Shown here: one piece after another, positions 1 to 9,292 of the stretch
Layout: every line of letters begins with the position of its first letter
Numbering within the stretch: position 1 is the first letter of the stretch
Position numbers and translations under genes: made by a program
Assembly: GCA_003427395.1 (NCBI GenBank)
Contig: BFEA01000121.1
Span: 2,542,953 to 2,579,427 of the forward strand
Direction of reading: 5' to 3'
DNA length: 36,475 bases
From: Chara braunii
Taxonomy: Eukaryota > Streptophyta > Charophyceae > Charales > Characeae
Notes under the pieces: generated by a model
The model's input: only the letters and a program-made list of their open reading frames with translations
What the model was told of the DNA's origin: nothing
The model's database searches: none

Positions 1-637
1 CCTGTATCTGACCGTATTCTAGCGGAAAGTTCGTTCCGACCCAAAACGATTGCAAAATAAGATTGTCTTTTTTGTCTTTTGTTTTTTCTTTTGTCTTTTT
101 TTGTTTGTATTTTTCCGAACCGACGCAAAAAAAATGCAAATTCATGGAAAAAAAGGAACAGAAAGTTTTTTTTTTTGTTTCCGAAACAAAACGAAAACAA
201 AAGGCAAAAAAAACAAACAAAATGATACGCCAGAATGAAAAATATAATTAAAAAAAAAGGAGAAAGATAAATAAAATAAGTAAACAACAACAATACGGAA
301 CAAAACGAATTTTTTGTTTTTTTTTTAGAATACGAAACATAAAAACAAAAAATAAAAAAAGAGGGCCGGACACAAACCGACACGGAAATGCTATCCGATG
401 GCGTGCGCGTTGAGATATTCATCCGCATTGACGCCCGCCATGTACCCGGCCCCGTGGGTGTGCTCTCTCGTTTAGTGGTGAGTTGTGAACAATTCGGTAC
501 GCGCGCCATTCTGCACACCCACCCGCCCTCGATCGCCTTCATCCGCCAGCCCGCACCGAAACTTCGACCCGATTCCGGTGCGCAGCGAACCATCGACCTC
601 CCCCCCACGACCAATGCTGCTTAAGAAGTAGGATTAT
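1..637. other. AT-rich low-complexity DNA, no gene recognised
   Basis: From 1 to about 360 the strand switches from T-rich runs (60-120) to A-rich runs (180-360), so it could fold back on itself imperfectly. From 361 to 637 the composition becomes GC-richer. An unassigned 78-codon frame (388-624) lies here. It has no recognisable motif, no homologue in the window and no promoter that I can see, so I do not call it a gene. Confidence 0.6.
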
Positions 638-955
638 TATTATTATTACCTATTTCGTTTATTTAATATTTTCCCTTCTGTCATTTCGTAGGGGACTAGC
701 GGTTAGTTTATGAAGCATGATAGCGAGTTGGCGACCCAGACCAACTAACCTTTAAAGGCCGCGCCCATCCCTCTACAGGCCGGTAGTGCTCTGCTGTACA
801 GCAGGGCGCCGAGCCTACGTAGACCAAAGGAAAAGAAACCTAAGCGTCTGGGCGGCACACGGGTTAAGGCCTTTGCTTTAATTCGAAGTAATCCAACGAC
901 CATTGGTCTCTGTAGCGCTGAGTTTTCTTTTTTTTCTTTTATTATCATTACTATC

Positions 956-1009
<54 letters not shown>

Positions 1010-1400
1010 TTACCGATTTCTCAGGCGCGTTTTCCTTTCGGTCCCCTATCACTTCGAAGGGTAGGCCAACTGTTCATTTTGAACCTTGATCGCCTTCCTC
1101 TGGATGATTTGAATGGCTGAACGCCACGCGGTGGGACCCCAAAGAAGGGGCGACCCGCGGCCGCATTGGTAGGAGGCTTATCACCCTCCTCAGTGGAGAG
1201 TCATAAGCCCCCTCCTTGCCATCGGACAGGGGTACCCGGTGACTATAATCCGGCGTTTCCTTTTAGACCAGGAGGGTTGCCGGTCAGTGTCCCGTTATGG
1301 GACCCCTGCATAGATGGCGGTCACTTCGTGCGGAAAGTGAGCGCAATGACCGTTGGTGTCCTATCTCCTGATTTTCCCTTTTGTTTTATTTTCGTTTTAT
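638..1400 (+). repeat. Tandemly duplicated (ATT)n-headed sub-unit
   Basis: A unit starting with (ATT)n followed by TACCNATTTC, and ending near a 'GACC(A/G)TTGGT' motif plus a T-rich stretch, occurs twice here (about 638-950 and 958-1400). The right repeat has it only once (14957-15450). About 300 bp (roughly 811-1120) are therefore extra in the left copy. The longer ATT tract is at 958-1010. Slippage or unequal exchange at the microsatellite would explain it. Confidence 0.55.
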
Positions 1401-1503
1401 TTTGCTAATTTGTGAGTTACAGATTTACAGGAAAATCAGAATACTGGAGTCTGGTTTGTAGCTCTCCCGTTCAGAGCACAGGGATCACGGTGGAAGGCAA
1501 CCT

Positions 1504-1510
1504 TATAAAG
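1504..1510 (+). promoter_or_regulatory. TATA-like box (TATAAAG)
   Basis: TATAAAG lies about 190 bases upstream of the ATG of ORF-A. The same position in the right repeat reads TATAAGA (15538-15544), and the following A/G-rich bases are also similar. Conservation between diverged copies supports a core promoter. If so, it would be the U3/R promoter of a giant LTR. The start point of transcription is inferred, not seen. Confidence 0.45.
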
Positions 1511-1692
1511 CGAGGGTGGGCTTGCCAGTTAAGTCGCACCTCACTCTGAGCTCGGGCTACCTTGCTGCGCTGGGTACTAGTGAGCCCGAAGGAGAGGGTT
1601 GACCAGTGTAATGAGCGTGGGAGAACGTTTGAGTGCCCGCCCTTGTGTCTGGCGACGGCTATCTAGAAGCCAATATCTTTGAAAAGGCAACC

Positions 1693-2184
1693 ATGGTGCA
1701 AAGCAGCGAGTTGTATGGATATAGGCCGAGGTGCATCCAGTCCCTCTGCAGATGGGAGCGGATGTCAGGGGACGGACCTACAGTGACGGCCATGCTAGAC
1801 TACAGCTACGACAGGGGGGAGTTGAAGCTGAAGATAAACGTAGAAGGGGGGAGAGAGGAAGAAATGAGGGTGGACCCGGACCTGCAGATGGCGATTACTG
1901 AGGCTAGAGACCACGTAGAAAGGAGGTGCAGACGCGACGGGGTCACAGACGAGATGAGAGTGACTATCGTGTACGTGGACGAGGGGACATCCGCGGATAC
2001 GGCAGAGCGGGAGCAGCAACACCTGGACCGGGACACTGAGGCTGAGAGCGACGCCAGTGACCTGAATGTGGAGACCCAGTCCTGGCATGGACTGGACCAG
2101 TGGCGTCGGGACCACCCTCCCACTGAACTAGTGGAGAGTGGCCCAGAGGCCAACTCGAGACGATGGAGAGACCAGCGTGGCTAG
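1693..2184 (+). CDS. ORF-A: unknown charged protein, intact in the left repeat
   Basis: The frame is open for 164 codons from an ATG at 1693 in a good context (ACCATGG). The open frame extends up to 1633, but only from 1693 does it align with the start of the right-hand copy (15715); both begin shortly before a GYRP motif. The product is hydrophilic and rich in Glu, Asp and Arg. The best-conserved stretch is LKINVEG.REEEMR near residues 50-65, followed by a region ending in RR and an acidic middle (EREQ..LDRD). The C-terminal part includes LDQW.RDH and PEANS. I see no signal peptide, membrane segment or known retroelement domain. A TATA-like box lies 190 bp upstream. I do not recognise the family. 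It is probably element-encoded, because it recurs in both long repeats. Confidence 0.5.
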   Translation: MVQSSELYGYRPRCIQSLCRWERMSGDGPTVTAMLDYSYDRGELKLKINVEGGREEEMRVDPDLQMAITEARDHVERRCRRDGVTDEMRVTIVYVDEGTSADTAEREQQHLDRDTEAESDASDLNVETQSWHGLDQWRRDHPPTELVESGPEANSRRWRDQRG

Positions 2185-5100
2185 ACTGAAAAGCGTGGGA
2201 GTCAACTCACGAAAGTGTGTATGCACGAGAAGTGTGAACGGACGTGAGAAAGAGGAGCTGCTATGCGGTTGACGTCCTCGCCGATGAAGGGACGAGTGGA
2301 CTGTCGAGAAGGGGAGGACGAGCGAGAGAATAGGGAGACAGCATAATAACTATGTTCAAGAACGGGGGAAGAGAGAGGTTCATAGGATAACGCGTGTCGA
2401 CTGATCTCTGGGTGAGAGATAAGCAACTATAGGGGCACGGGTATGTGTGATCAGAAGGGAGAGTGAGAGGGAGTATCAACAGAAGATAATCGGGTCGCCT
2501 CCACTGCGAAGGTTGTCTGGTGATGATGATCACGACTGCTAGTCGCATACTTGGCTCTTACTATGTGCTTGAGCGTGGCTTTTATCCTGTCACCATCGTG
2601 ATTGGGGCGAGCATCTCTTGGTGCTGATTCGTGACCACCTATATGCCCCTCTCAAAAATGAGTATGTGGAAGGAGGGTCTGCGTGAGCGCTTCGGATGAC
2701 CCATGCTTGATTAGAGCGGGAAGAGGTCACGCAAGAAGAGACGAGGTTGCACGTGAAAGGGGGAAGATGCAGGCGTGTTCTGCATAGCCTGTGAGGGATT
2801 GGCACAACGCTGCACTAGCCATCCTACGCTAGGAGAGGTGCTAGTACACAAAAGAAAAAAGGGGTGGGGGTCGTGCCCTTAATTTTGGTTGACTACAACT
2901 ATTCTTGTGCATGGTTTGATTAGTGAGATACAATGGGGTGATAGGGACGCACTAGGAAATGAGATTTCAGTGGTTGCACACTGAATAGTTGCTTTGAGAT
3001 TCTGCCCTCCCCGAGAGTAAGAACAAACATGTTTTCATCGTTGGCGTTTTTCAATATGGATGTGGGACAGTTACCCTCTTTCTTGATTTAGTGATGTGTG
3101 AGCTAGCTTTGTAGCAGCTACTGATTAAGATGGTGTAGATGGGGGACTGTGCTAAGTGCGAGTTACAAATGAGCCCTTGCTAGGCTGAGTGAAAAATATT
3201 CGTCCAACAAGTATGAGCAAAATAGCGACGCCTGTGGCAACAACCATGAGGTGATGTGGCTACTTCATGCATTTAAGCGTATGTAAGAGATAAGTGACAA
3301 CGTAAGAGAAATGTCAGTTTAAACCGAGGATTAAGGTACGTGCTAATTACAAAGATTGATTTCAACGGATAAGAGTCTACTGGATCGGATGGGTGCAGGG
3401 GTCTCGTGAGTGTCTGTCAAAGTTTGACAAATTTTGAGATGTTACTTTTGTTATGAACGGTGCATGTTACCTGATTGTGTGTGCAATTGTCTTTTGCTGG
3501 GGCATGAGAGAGAGGAGAAAACTTTGGAACGGGTGGAGTCAGCCGCTAGAACGCAATCTAATCTTGTTCTAAGGACACCGGGACTTATGGTCGATTTTCT
3601 GAGAAGTATTAAATGTAGCGGTTATTGTTGCTTCGTTCGCAACCCCTCCTATATTCACGTGTAGCGGATGGTCAGACATCTTCTTTTTCATCCTGGCAAG
3701 TCAGAAGTAACCAGAGGTGTGTACCTCACGTGTGGTAAATATAATTAGCAGGGACAATCACGGATAGAAAAGAGGGAATAATTGTTGTTTATTGGAGAGA
3801 TAATGGGCGAGCAATGGGGGCGAACGAACGAGCTTGCTACTGCGGAGCTCTGAGTTCTTTTCTCCCAAGTTTCTTTTCTGCTCTGCTCCTGTATCCCAAT
3901 AAGCAGACGTGTCCCAACTGACGAGTTGCTTGGACTGGTGCCGTTCGCAATTTCACGAGCACAAAGCAATGATAGGAAATGTCTGATCCAAAACAAGCAA
4001 TAATTTTCGCTACTTGCGATCAGATTGAAAAGAGACCCTACCTAGTAACAACTTTACTCGGTGGGTCTGGGTTTTCAGAAGGAATAAAGACTCACCGGTG
4101 TCCCTACCTTATTTGGTTGATGGGGAGAACGAAAGTGATATTGAAGAGAATCACCTACCTTCTTGCTAAGTTTCTATTTGATGGTGATTAAACAGTCGTG
4201 CACTGTCTTTGTCACGCTAAGGGTGGGTTCATATGTATATATCATATATGTCTATATATATATTTTTTCATACGATGCGCAAACAAGGAACGTTGCACAG
4301 TGAAACTCCTTTGTTGTGTATGGATACGGAAGGGCGCTTGGTCAAACCCATGCATCATAAGATAACAAGGGCTGCGTAGAAACCTGGTGTTGAAAGAGAA
4401 CGGAGAACGTGTTGGGCGAAATCCCGCCCCTGGCGAGAGCGGGGTTAGCGTCTGATGGCCCACCTGTGCCGTGCATAAACATCAGTCGCGTTCGATGCCT
4501 CGTTGTGCAGAGTGAGGGCGAAGTTCATGCTCGGTAACTCGATGTGCTCAGGGTCCTGACTTGTGTTAGCTTGTTAGACCTAGACCAAACAGTACATGCA
4601 ACGACATCGCAACTAAAACACGAGCGCTTTCTGCGTTTGTAGCACTGAACAAGAATAAGTTCACCTTTCGAGGTTATGTTACTTGGGTATTGAATAACCA
4701 CGCAATCTGGCCCATCGAGCCAAGTGCGTCCAGGCCGCGTGCCCTGAGTTCTTGCAATGAGTGTGATCAGAAAACGAGCCCTGGCACGGGACAGGTTGCA
4801 ACGTGGTCCGGCTACTGTACGTCTTGCTGACTATTACCGAGTATGACATTCACAGATTAACTGCCCCAGCTTCCCGTTCAAAGACTGTTGGAGTAGGGTC
4901 CGTATTAGAAGAAGGAAAACCCGAAGATATTATCAACTAAGTTTCTTTCTTTTAATTTAATTACTCTTATTAATTGACTGGGAAGAATCAAGCCATACAC
5001 GAGACTAATGGGATCTCAAAGACCATGCCGAGTGGCCTAGACTGTTGTAGGCATTGCCGACCCTAGACAAGAGTAATGTCGGTGAGAGGAGTTGTCTGTA

Positions 5101-5472
5101 CTACCCCGATAATAATAAGTCTTGAGGGGTCCCGGCGGGGACACAAAGAGTAATGTCCGCTGGTAAATTTTCACTGTGTGCTAAGCCGGATCAAAGTCGC
5201 CCGCGTCCAGAATGGAGTGAGCGCCTAAACGACCTTTCGAGTGTCGAGAACTATAGGGGGTGTCTCGCAGCGCGTACCCAAACTGAACTCAGTCATGTGG
5301 TAAAGCTAACGGGTTAGCCTGGGCTGGAAGTCGTCGGACTCTAGATTACCTCAACATCGTTCCTAAAGGGCTGCATCTAGGAACGGTTAGCTGGGAAAGA
5401 AGTTCAGAGAACGCTCTTACGTGCTTCCTAATCCCAAGCCGGAAGGAAAAAGATGAAGGCTTTGAAAAAGAC
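2185..5472 (+). other. Interior of the left repeat, no gene recognised
   Basis: I see no protein domain, tRNA or tandem array in this 3.3 kb. Short frames on both strands are not supported by similarity to the right repeat, except the one ending at 4191, listed separately. An AT-rich patch with TA alternation lies at 4230-4265. The corresponding right-hand interval is 16171-19748. Confidence 0.5.
3979..4191 (+). CDS. Short ORF whose C-terminus is conserved in the other repeat
   Basis: A 70-codon frame of unknown function. Its last residues read roughly KRITYLLAKFLFDGD then stop. The matching place in the right repeat (18041-18096) reads KTVYLIAKVLLDGD then stop in one frame. The shared ending and shared stop are the only evidence for coding. 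The upstream part aligns poorly. It could be the last exon or tail of a larger decayed gene. Confidence that it is a real gene is low. Confidence 0.25.
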   Translation: MSDPKQAIIFATCDQIEKRPYLVTTLLGGSGFSEGIKTHRCPYLIWLMGRTKVILKRITYLLAKFLFDGD

Positions 5473-5685
5473 ATGGGAAGCAAGGACACCCTGGCTATGA
5501 CATGTGCCTTATATCAGGCAAAAACGGAAGGATGGGAGGATAAGATACTGGGCGAGATTGAAAAACATAAGAAGTTGTTGAGAGAGATTGTTATGAAGGG
5601 ACAGAAAGCCATCATAAGCTCATTGAGTACATTTTTTACATCTGCGAACCAAGTGGGAAACTGCATAGTACAGGCTCCTCACTAG
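5473..5685 (+). CDS. Small ORF, homologue present in the right repeat
   Basis: A 70-codon frame starting MGSKDTLAM. It is rich in Lys and Glu, with a probable amphipathic helix (EGWEDKILGEIEKHKKLLRE). The right repeat carries a diverged, stop-interrupted version at about 19749-19980, sharing the spacing C-A-(8)-EGWE and the following charged stretch. No known domain is visible. It lies 250 bp upstream of ORF-B, with a 22-bp tandem repeat in between. It could be an N-terminal fragment of a larger protein. Confidence 0.35.
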   Translation: MGSKDTLAMTCALYQAKTEGWEDKILGEIEKHKKLLREIVMKGQKAIISSLSTFFTSANQVGNCIVQAPH

Positions 5686-5744
5686 AGACCCTTGAGCAAG
5701 CTAAGGCAAGGCTCAAGTGAGCACAAGCGTGCCCATATTACTTT

Positions 5745-5880
5745 CAACCAGCATTCAATCAACGATCAGTCAGCAGTCAATCAACATTTAATCAACAGTC
5801 AATCAACATTTAATCAACAGTCAATCAACATTTAATCAACAATCAATCAGCATTTATTCAGCATTCAGTCAGCATTAATC
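5745..5880 (+). repeat. 22-bp tandem repeat (AATCAACATTTAATCAACAGTC)n
   Basis: Near-perfect 22-bp units begin around 5778, 5800 and 5822, with degenerate units on both sides; the core is the word ATCAA. It sits just upstream of ORF-B. The equivalent part of the right repeat (about 20000-20160) has scattered CAGT/ATCA words but no array, so the expansion is specific to the left copy. Confidence 0.8.
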
Positions 5881-5931
5881 TGTTTGAGTTTCTATCAATA
5901 GACTCATCTGTTTCGACGCCCACTTCAGCAC

Positions 5932-6586
5932 ATGAGCACGGTACAATCATTCCCCGTTCCCAAAATTGTTCTTACTAGTCTCAATGAGATCTCTTTCAAG
6001 GATGCTTTCCAATATCGGTACGTCAGTGCAACTGGCTTCAAGCACGATGAGCTATCTATTTTTGTGGTTCACACTGAGTTCACTGAGGGGACTATTCATG
6101 ACATGAGACCCTATGTAAAGAAAGGGAAAGAGACTCACGAACACTTTGACTCAGTCTGGGTTGCAGCAACCAGGTACCTTGAAGAGAGAGAGAAAGAACT
6201 TGATGGAGGTGGTGTCAAGTTGATTCGCAGCTTGGGTCCAAAGCTCTATGCTGACTATCCCAAGCCTCCACTACCTTTTACTCTGACGGACGACTCTCAC
6301 TGGGATGACTTGATTGACATAGCCAAGAGGTACGTCTCTCCAGCTACGGTTGACAGAACCATCTGAGTTCCCGCACCTCAGACGAGGGATTTTCTCTCAA
6401 CCATACCTTCCCACACTATGGGAGGAGTTTTGTGCTATGGTTGATTTTCGTATCATGAGACTTGGATGGAAGTGTTCAGAGCTTGCAGGCTTCAAGTGGC
6501 TCTACATACAGAGACCACATCCTCAGAGTACGGAAACATGGCAAAAAGCCCAAACGACGGACAACAAAATGAGAGATCGAGTGTGA
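5932..6586 (+). pseudogene. ORF-B (left copy): unknown 'D-x-R-x-YV' module protein, one frameshift
   Basis: The first 145 codons are open from ATG 5932. A motif of the form (I/L)x(D/H)(M/L)RxYVKKGKETHEHFDSVW lies near residues 58-78, then an A..YLEER.(R/K)EL helix, then a Trp-containing tail (DDSHWDDLIDIAKR). At about 6350 the frame shifts and continues to 6586 as RRGIFSQPYLPT...GWKCSEL. The right copy (20167-20844) shows both halves belong together and that about 11 bases are missing here. The same module recurs at least three times inside the element (7399-8790), with a diverged fourth copy to 9290, so ORF-B is element-encoded. No enzyme motif, signal peptide or membrane segment is visible. 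I do not recognise the family. Confidence 0.6.
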
Positions 6587-6861
6587 GGATTTAGAGGGAT
6601 GAGTGAGGACTCTTGTTTGGTGCTGGCCATGCTCTCTGCATGTGTACTTTCTGAGACTATTATGAGTTCTCATTCTTCCCTCACTCAACTTTGTCTTTGC
6701 TCGAGTCAGTCAGTCTTGTGCCCTTGCATTGCCGTGCTTGATGATTGTATTTTCTGATGATCCTGTTACAGTTCTCAAGACTAGAAAATTGACCAAACGA
6801 TGCATGCATGACATATCAGAATTTTTATGATTACTATTAGCAAGATTCTTTGCTGTTCTGT

Positions 6862-6950
6862 ATCAAAATAAAAGATTCATAAGACCGGGGACTGGCGAAG
6901 ACCGCAATTGAAGGGTCTCGCTCGAAGCCGGACGCACACAACAGGAAGGG
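6862..6950 (+). promoter_or_regulatory. Highly conserved block with polyadenylation signal (R/U5-like)
   Basis: About 90 bases are almost identical to 21124-21212 (only a handful of differences), while surrounding non-coding DNA is much more diverged. The block includes AATAAA at 6867-6872 and then CGAAGACC...GGGTCTCG, which can form a short hairpin. Its place 115-200 bp before the repeat end fits the R/U5 part of an LTR, where the transcript is cleaved and reverse transcription starts. The assignment to R/U5 is an inference. Confidence 0.55.
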
Positions 6951-7068
6951 ATTTGCTTTAATTTAATTTAATTTTTTTTTTTTTGCAAACACATACAAAA
7001 CCCTGCGTGACAGCCTGTTGGTTTTCCGGTCGCCTAAAGTGGCCCGACTAAAAACATTGCGACAAAAA

Positions 7069-7086
7069 TGGCGCCGTTACCGGGGA
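7069..7086 (+). other. tRNA-Asp primer-binding site
   Basis: TGGCGCCGTTACCGGGGA complements the 3' end of plant tRNA-Asp(GUC), including the CCA tail, with a single mismatch (A where G is expected at the 11th base). It lies four bases after the CA end of the left repeat. This fixes the repeat-interior junction and the plus orientation. This primer tRNA is typical of several plant Ty3/gypsy lineages such as Athila. Confidence 0.85.
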
Positions 7087-7398
7087 CATGAAAAATTTTC
7101 GTGTCCGGAACAGCAAACAGTTTTGAGCTTTGATTAGGCCTTGAGAACTTTTGACAATTTTTGAATTTTCCAAATCGATTTTGCAATCTTTCTTGAGTCA
7201 TTATTCTCTTGAAAAACCTAATTGCTAACTTAAGCCTATCTTTCCTTGTGTGAGGTATCACACTGGACTGGAGAAGGAGATTGATATTACTGTTGGAGAG
7301 GATCGGGCTTGATCTCAGGTATGCCTCATGAGCCTATGATGTCCTTGAAACACTGAGAAGGGAAAAAAAGAGTCAAGAGCTCAGAGACTTCATCAAAA
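7087..7398 (+). other. Leader between primer-binding site and first module
   Basis: About 310 bp of non-coding leader with T-rich stretches and no domain on either strand. It precedes the first module start (ATG 7399). A packaging signal would normally lie in such a leader, but nothing here identifies one. Confidence 0.4.
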
Positions 7399-7791
7399 AT
7401 GCTAACTACTGATGCATTGAAAGAACTCTCTAAAGTAACTACTGAAGGAATATTCCCTTATCAGTATGAGCATTGTTGGGTGCACCGTTCTGGCAATTCG
7501 GCCATCAGCGTAGTGCTGGCTTGCTTCTTGGAGGGAGATATCTACGATATCCGTCCTTATGTCAAGAAGGGAGACTGTGACGACGGTGAGGTCTTCAATT
7601 GGTTATGGGGAATTGCAATCAAATCCCTTAATGATGAGAAGGCAGATCTAATCAAGCAGAAGAAGAAAGTGGAATGAGGTCTAATGCCGGTAACATATAA
7701 AACTATTCTGATCCCTCCAATACCTGACGACTACTGTGATGGAACTAATTGGCTATCAATCATCAGCATGGTACTAAAGTGGGAGAAATGA
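7399..7791 (+). pseudogene. Internal module 1 (ORF-B-like), in-frame stop
   Basis: The frame opens at ATG 7399 and holds the family signature: IFPYQYEH, then a beta-rich stretch, then GDIYDIRPYVKKG, a Trp-containing segment (WLWGIAIKSL) and a Lys/Glu-rich helix. A TGA at 7675 interrupts it. The same frame then continues through PPIPDD and NWLSIISMVLKW to a stop at 7789, matching the C-terminal part of ORF-B (PPLPF.L.DDSHWDDLI). DIRPYVKKG is nearly identical to the ORF-B signature (DMRPYVKKG). Function unknown. It is the first of a series of related modules between the primer-binding site and gag. Confidence 0.55.
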
Positions 7792-7849
7792 ACTGATGGT
7801 CATGAGAGCTAAATAGATTTTAGTAGAGGAAATCGGACAGAGAAGGTCG

Positions 7850-8290
7850 AAATTCGGCAGAGGTTTAGGCCCAAGTCAAGAGAAGGTTGAGTGTCTCTTA
7901 AGGTCACTGAATACTCTAAGTAAGAGAGAGGTGTTCCCATATGAGGATGTCAGATATGAGATGGTCGAGAGTGGATGGGAGCAGGAACGATTATATGTAC
8001 TGACATTTTATTTCATAGACCTGGATGTGTATGATGTAAGAATCTATGTCCCAAAAAAAAGAAGTACTGAAGTAGTGTTTAGAAAATGTTGGGGATTTGC
8101 TGAAGAGGTGTTACTAAAAGAGAGAGAGAGATTCGAGAGAGAAAATAAGAGTTTCACTGGATTTACTCGATTTACCGTCTTTGAGGGATTTTCAACTCCT
8201 CCCTTGCCCAATATTAATTTGTCAAGAGATAAATGGTCGGCGGTGGTTGAGTTTGCTCTGAAGGTGAAGAGAGACCAAAAAACCAAATGA
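7850..8290 (+). CDS. Internal module 2 (ORF-B-like)
   Basis: The open frame runs from about 7850 to TGA 8288-8290. It begins with KVECLLRSLNTLSK, followed by VFPYEDVRYE, GWEQERLYVLTFYFIDLDVYD, VRIYVPKK, a CWGFAEEVLL helix and a C-terminal SRDKWSAVVEFALKVKR. This layout follows ORF-B and module 1. Identity is highest with module 3. The start codon is unclear; no ATG precedes the conserved beginning in frame, so it may have been part of a longer polyprotein. The stop overlaps the ATG of the next frame as ATGA (8287-8290). Function unknown. Confidence 0.5.
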   Translation, partial: KFGRGLGPSQEKVECLLRSLNTLSKREVFPYEDVRYEMVESGWEQERLYVLTFYFIDLDVYDVRIYVPKKRSTEVVFRKCWGFAEEVLLKERERFERENKSFTGFTRFTVFEGFSTPPLPNINLSRDKWSAVVEFALKVKRDQKTK

Positions 8291-8790
8291 GTCGACACTA
8301 TGTACCCTCAAGAGAGAAACCCTGGCTTAGACTGGTAAGAGGCCATGGAGGGTTGAGTAAGGTTGAATCAGATAAATTGTTAAATTCCCTCAATTCTATA
8401 ACGAAGAGAGTCGTAATCTCCTATGAGATCGTGAGGTATGAGGCCATAAAAAAACCAGGGCGAGAGCAGGACAGTTTGTATGTTCTTACCTGCTATTTTA
8501 TTGATCTTGATGAGTATGATATCGGGATTTATGTACCGAAACAAAGATTTGAAGAGTGTAGAAATGGTGCGTGTTGACAACGAGCATCGGACCTTGTGCA
8601 TGATGAGAAAAGAAGGTTAGAGCGAGAGGGTGAGAGTTTCTCCTTGAGTACCTATGTCAGACCTTTCATTGGAATACCATCTCCACATGTTGAAGAACTT
8701 ACATTCTCGAGACACAATTGATCAGTCATGATAGATCTTGTATGGAAAGTGAAGAGAGCCCAAGAAGAATACTCTCAGTACCCAGGATAA
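8287..8790 (+). pseudogene. Internal module 3 (ORF-B-like), two TGA stops
   Basis: Closely related to module 2: KVESDKLLNSLNSITKR, then YEIVRYE, then DSLYVLTCYFIDLDEYDIGIYVPK. Two TGA codons (8575 and 8719) interrupt one continuous frame that otherwise runs to 8788-8790. Both stand where module 2 has Trp (CWGF and DKWSAV). Tandem duplication of an ancestral module is the simplest origin. The start overlaps the stop of module 2 by four bases. Confidence 0.5.
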
Positions 8791-9290
8791 CCACTGTGAG
8801 GGGTAAACTTTATGAGGTGACAGAGTATGATAATCCCTTTGTAATCCCGAGGCATGAGATTTGCGGAAGAGGACATATAGCGTTTCACATTCATGTGGTC
8901 AAGTTCCTGAACTCTGACAGTCTGGACGCGAGGGTTTACTCCTCAACCTGTCCAGAGGAGGAAGTTGACTATTTGCATTGTCTAAAATGGGCATATATCA
9001 GTCTCGAGAGAACAAAAGAGTGACTAGAGAAGTTAAGGAGAAAAGTGACATGAGGAGTGGGAGTAAGAGAGTTTGAGAGGCTCCCCGAGTTCTCGATTGC
9101 TGATGGGTTTGAAGACGTGAGAGATTGGATGCCCCTGCTGGAGACTATTGTTGAGGTTGGAAGAGCAAGAGAGAAAGACTCTATTGTGATGATAAAATCC
9201 CTGCTTTTGAGTACCTTCGAGCACAGGTTGGAAATCCCTGATTATGTCCAACCCGAGATCTACCTTTCAGATGTTGCCTATGATGGTTAA
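8791..9290 (+). pseudogene. Internal module 4 (diverged ORF-B-like)
   Basis: A more distant copy of the module. It has GHIAFHIHVVKFLNSDSLDARVYSS where the others have the beta strand plus D-x-R-x-YV signature, followed by HCLKWAYISLERTKE, which matches the Trp/helix segment of ORF-B (SVW..A.RYLEER). TGA stops at about 9021 and 9051 follow. The tail at 9057-9290 contains FEDVRDWMPLLETIVEV, which matches the (H/K)W..(L/V)(I/V)..A segment. Function unknown. Confidence 0.4.
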
Positions 9291-9292
9291 CA

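Larger units (their letters stand above)
638..7064 (+). repeat. Left copy of a ~6.4-kb repeat: probable 5' LTR of a giant Ty3/gypsy element
   Basis: This segment is matched in order by 14957-21321. Clear blocks pair up: 690-755 with 15045-15105; 1133-1260 with 15153-15275; 1504-2200 with 15538-16170; the ORF tail at 4135-4191 with 18041-18096; 5473-5640 with 19749-19940; and 5932-7064 with 20167-21321. Stretches between the blocks align weakly by eye. The repeat ends in GACA at 7061-7064 and the primer-binding site starts four bases later, which is where a 5' LTR must end. The length would be exceptional for an LTR. The alternative is that only the last few hundred bases are LTR and the rest is the 3' interior of a preceding tandem copy. 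The left edge is placed where recognisable similarity begins, at an ATT tract; no TG start was identified. Confidence 0.7.

Noticed and set aside
388-624. 78-codon ORF in GC-richer DNA at the left edge
   Set aside because: No motif, no homologue in the window and no promoter; it lies outside the duplicated region.
1795-2153. Minus-strand ORFs of 106 and 115 codons
   Set aside because: They are shadows of ORF-A; conservation between the two repeats supports the plus-strand frame.
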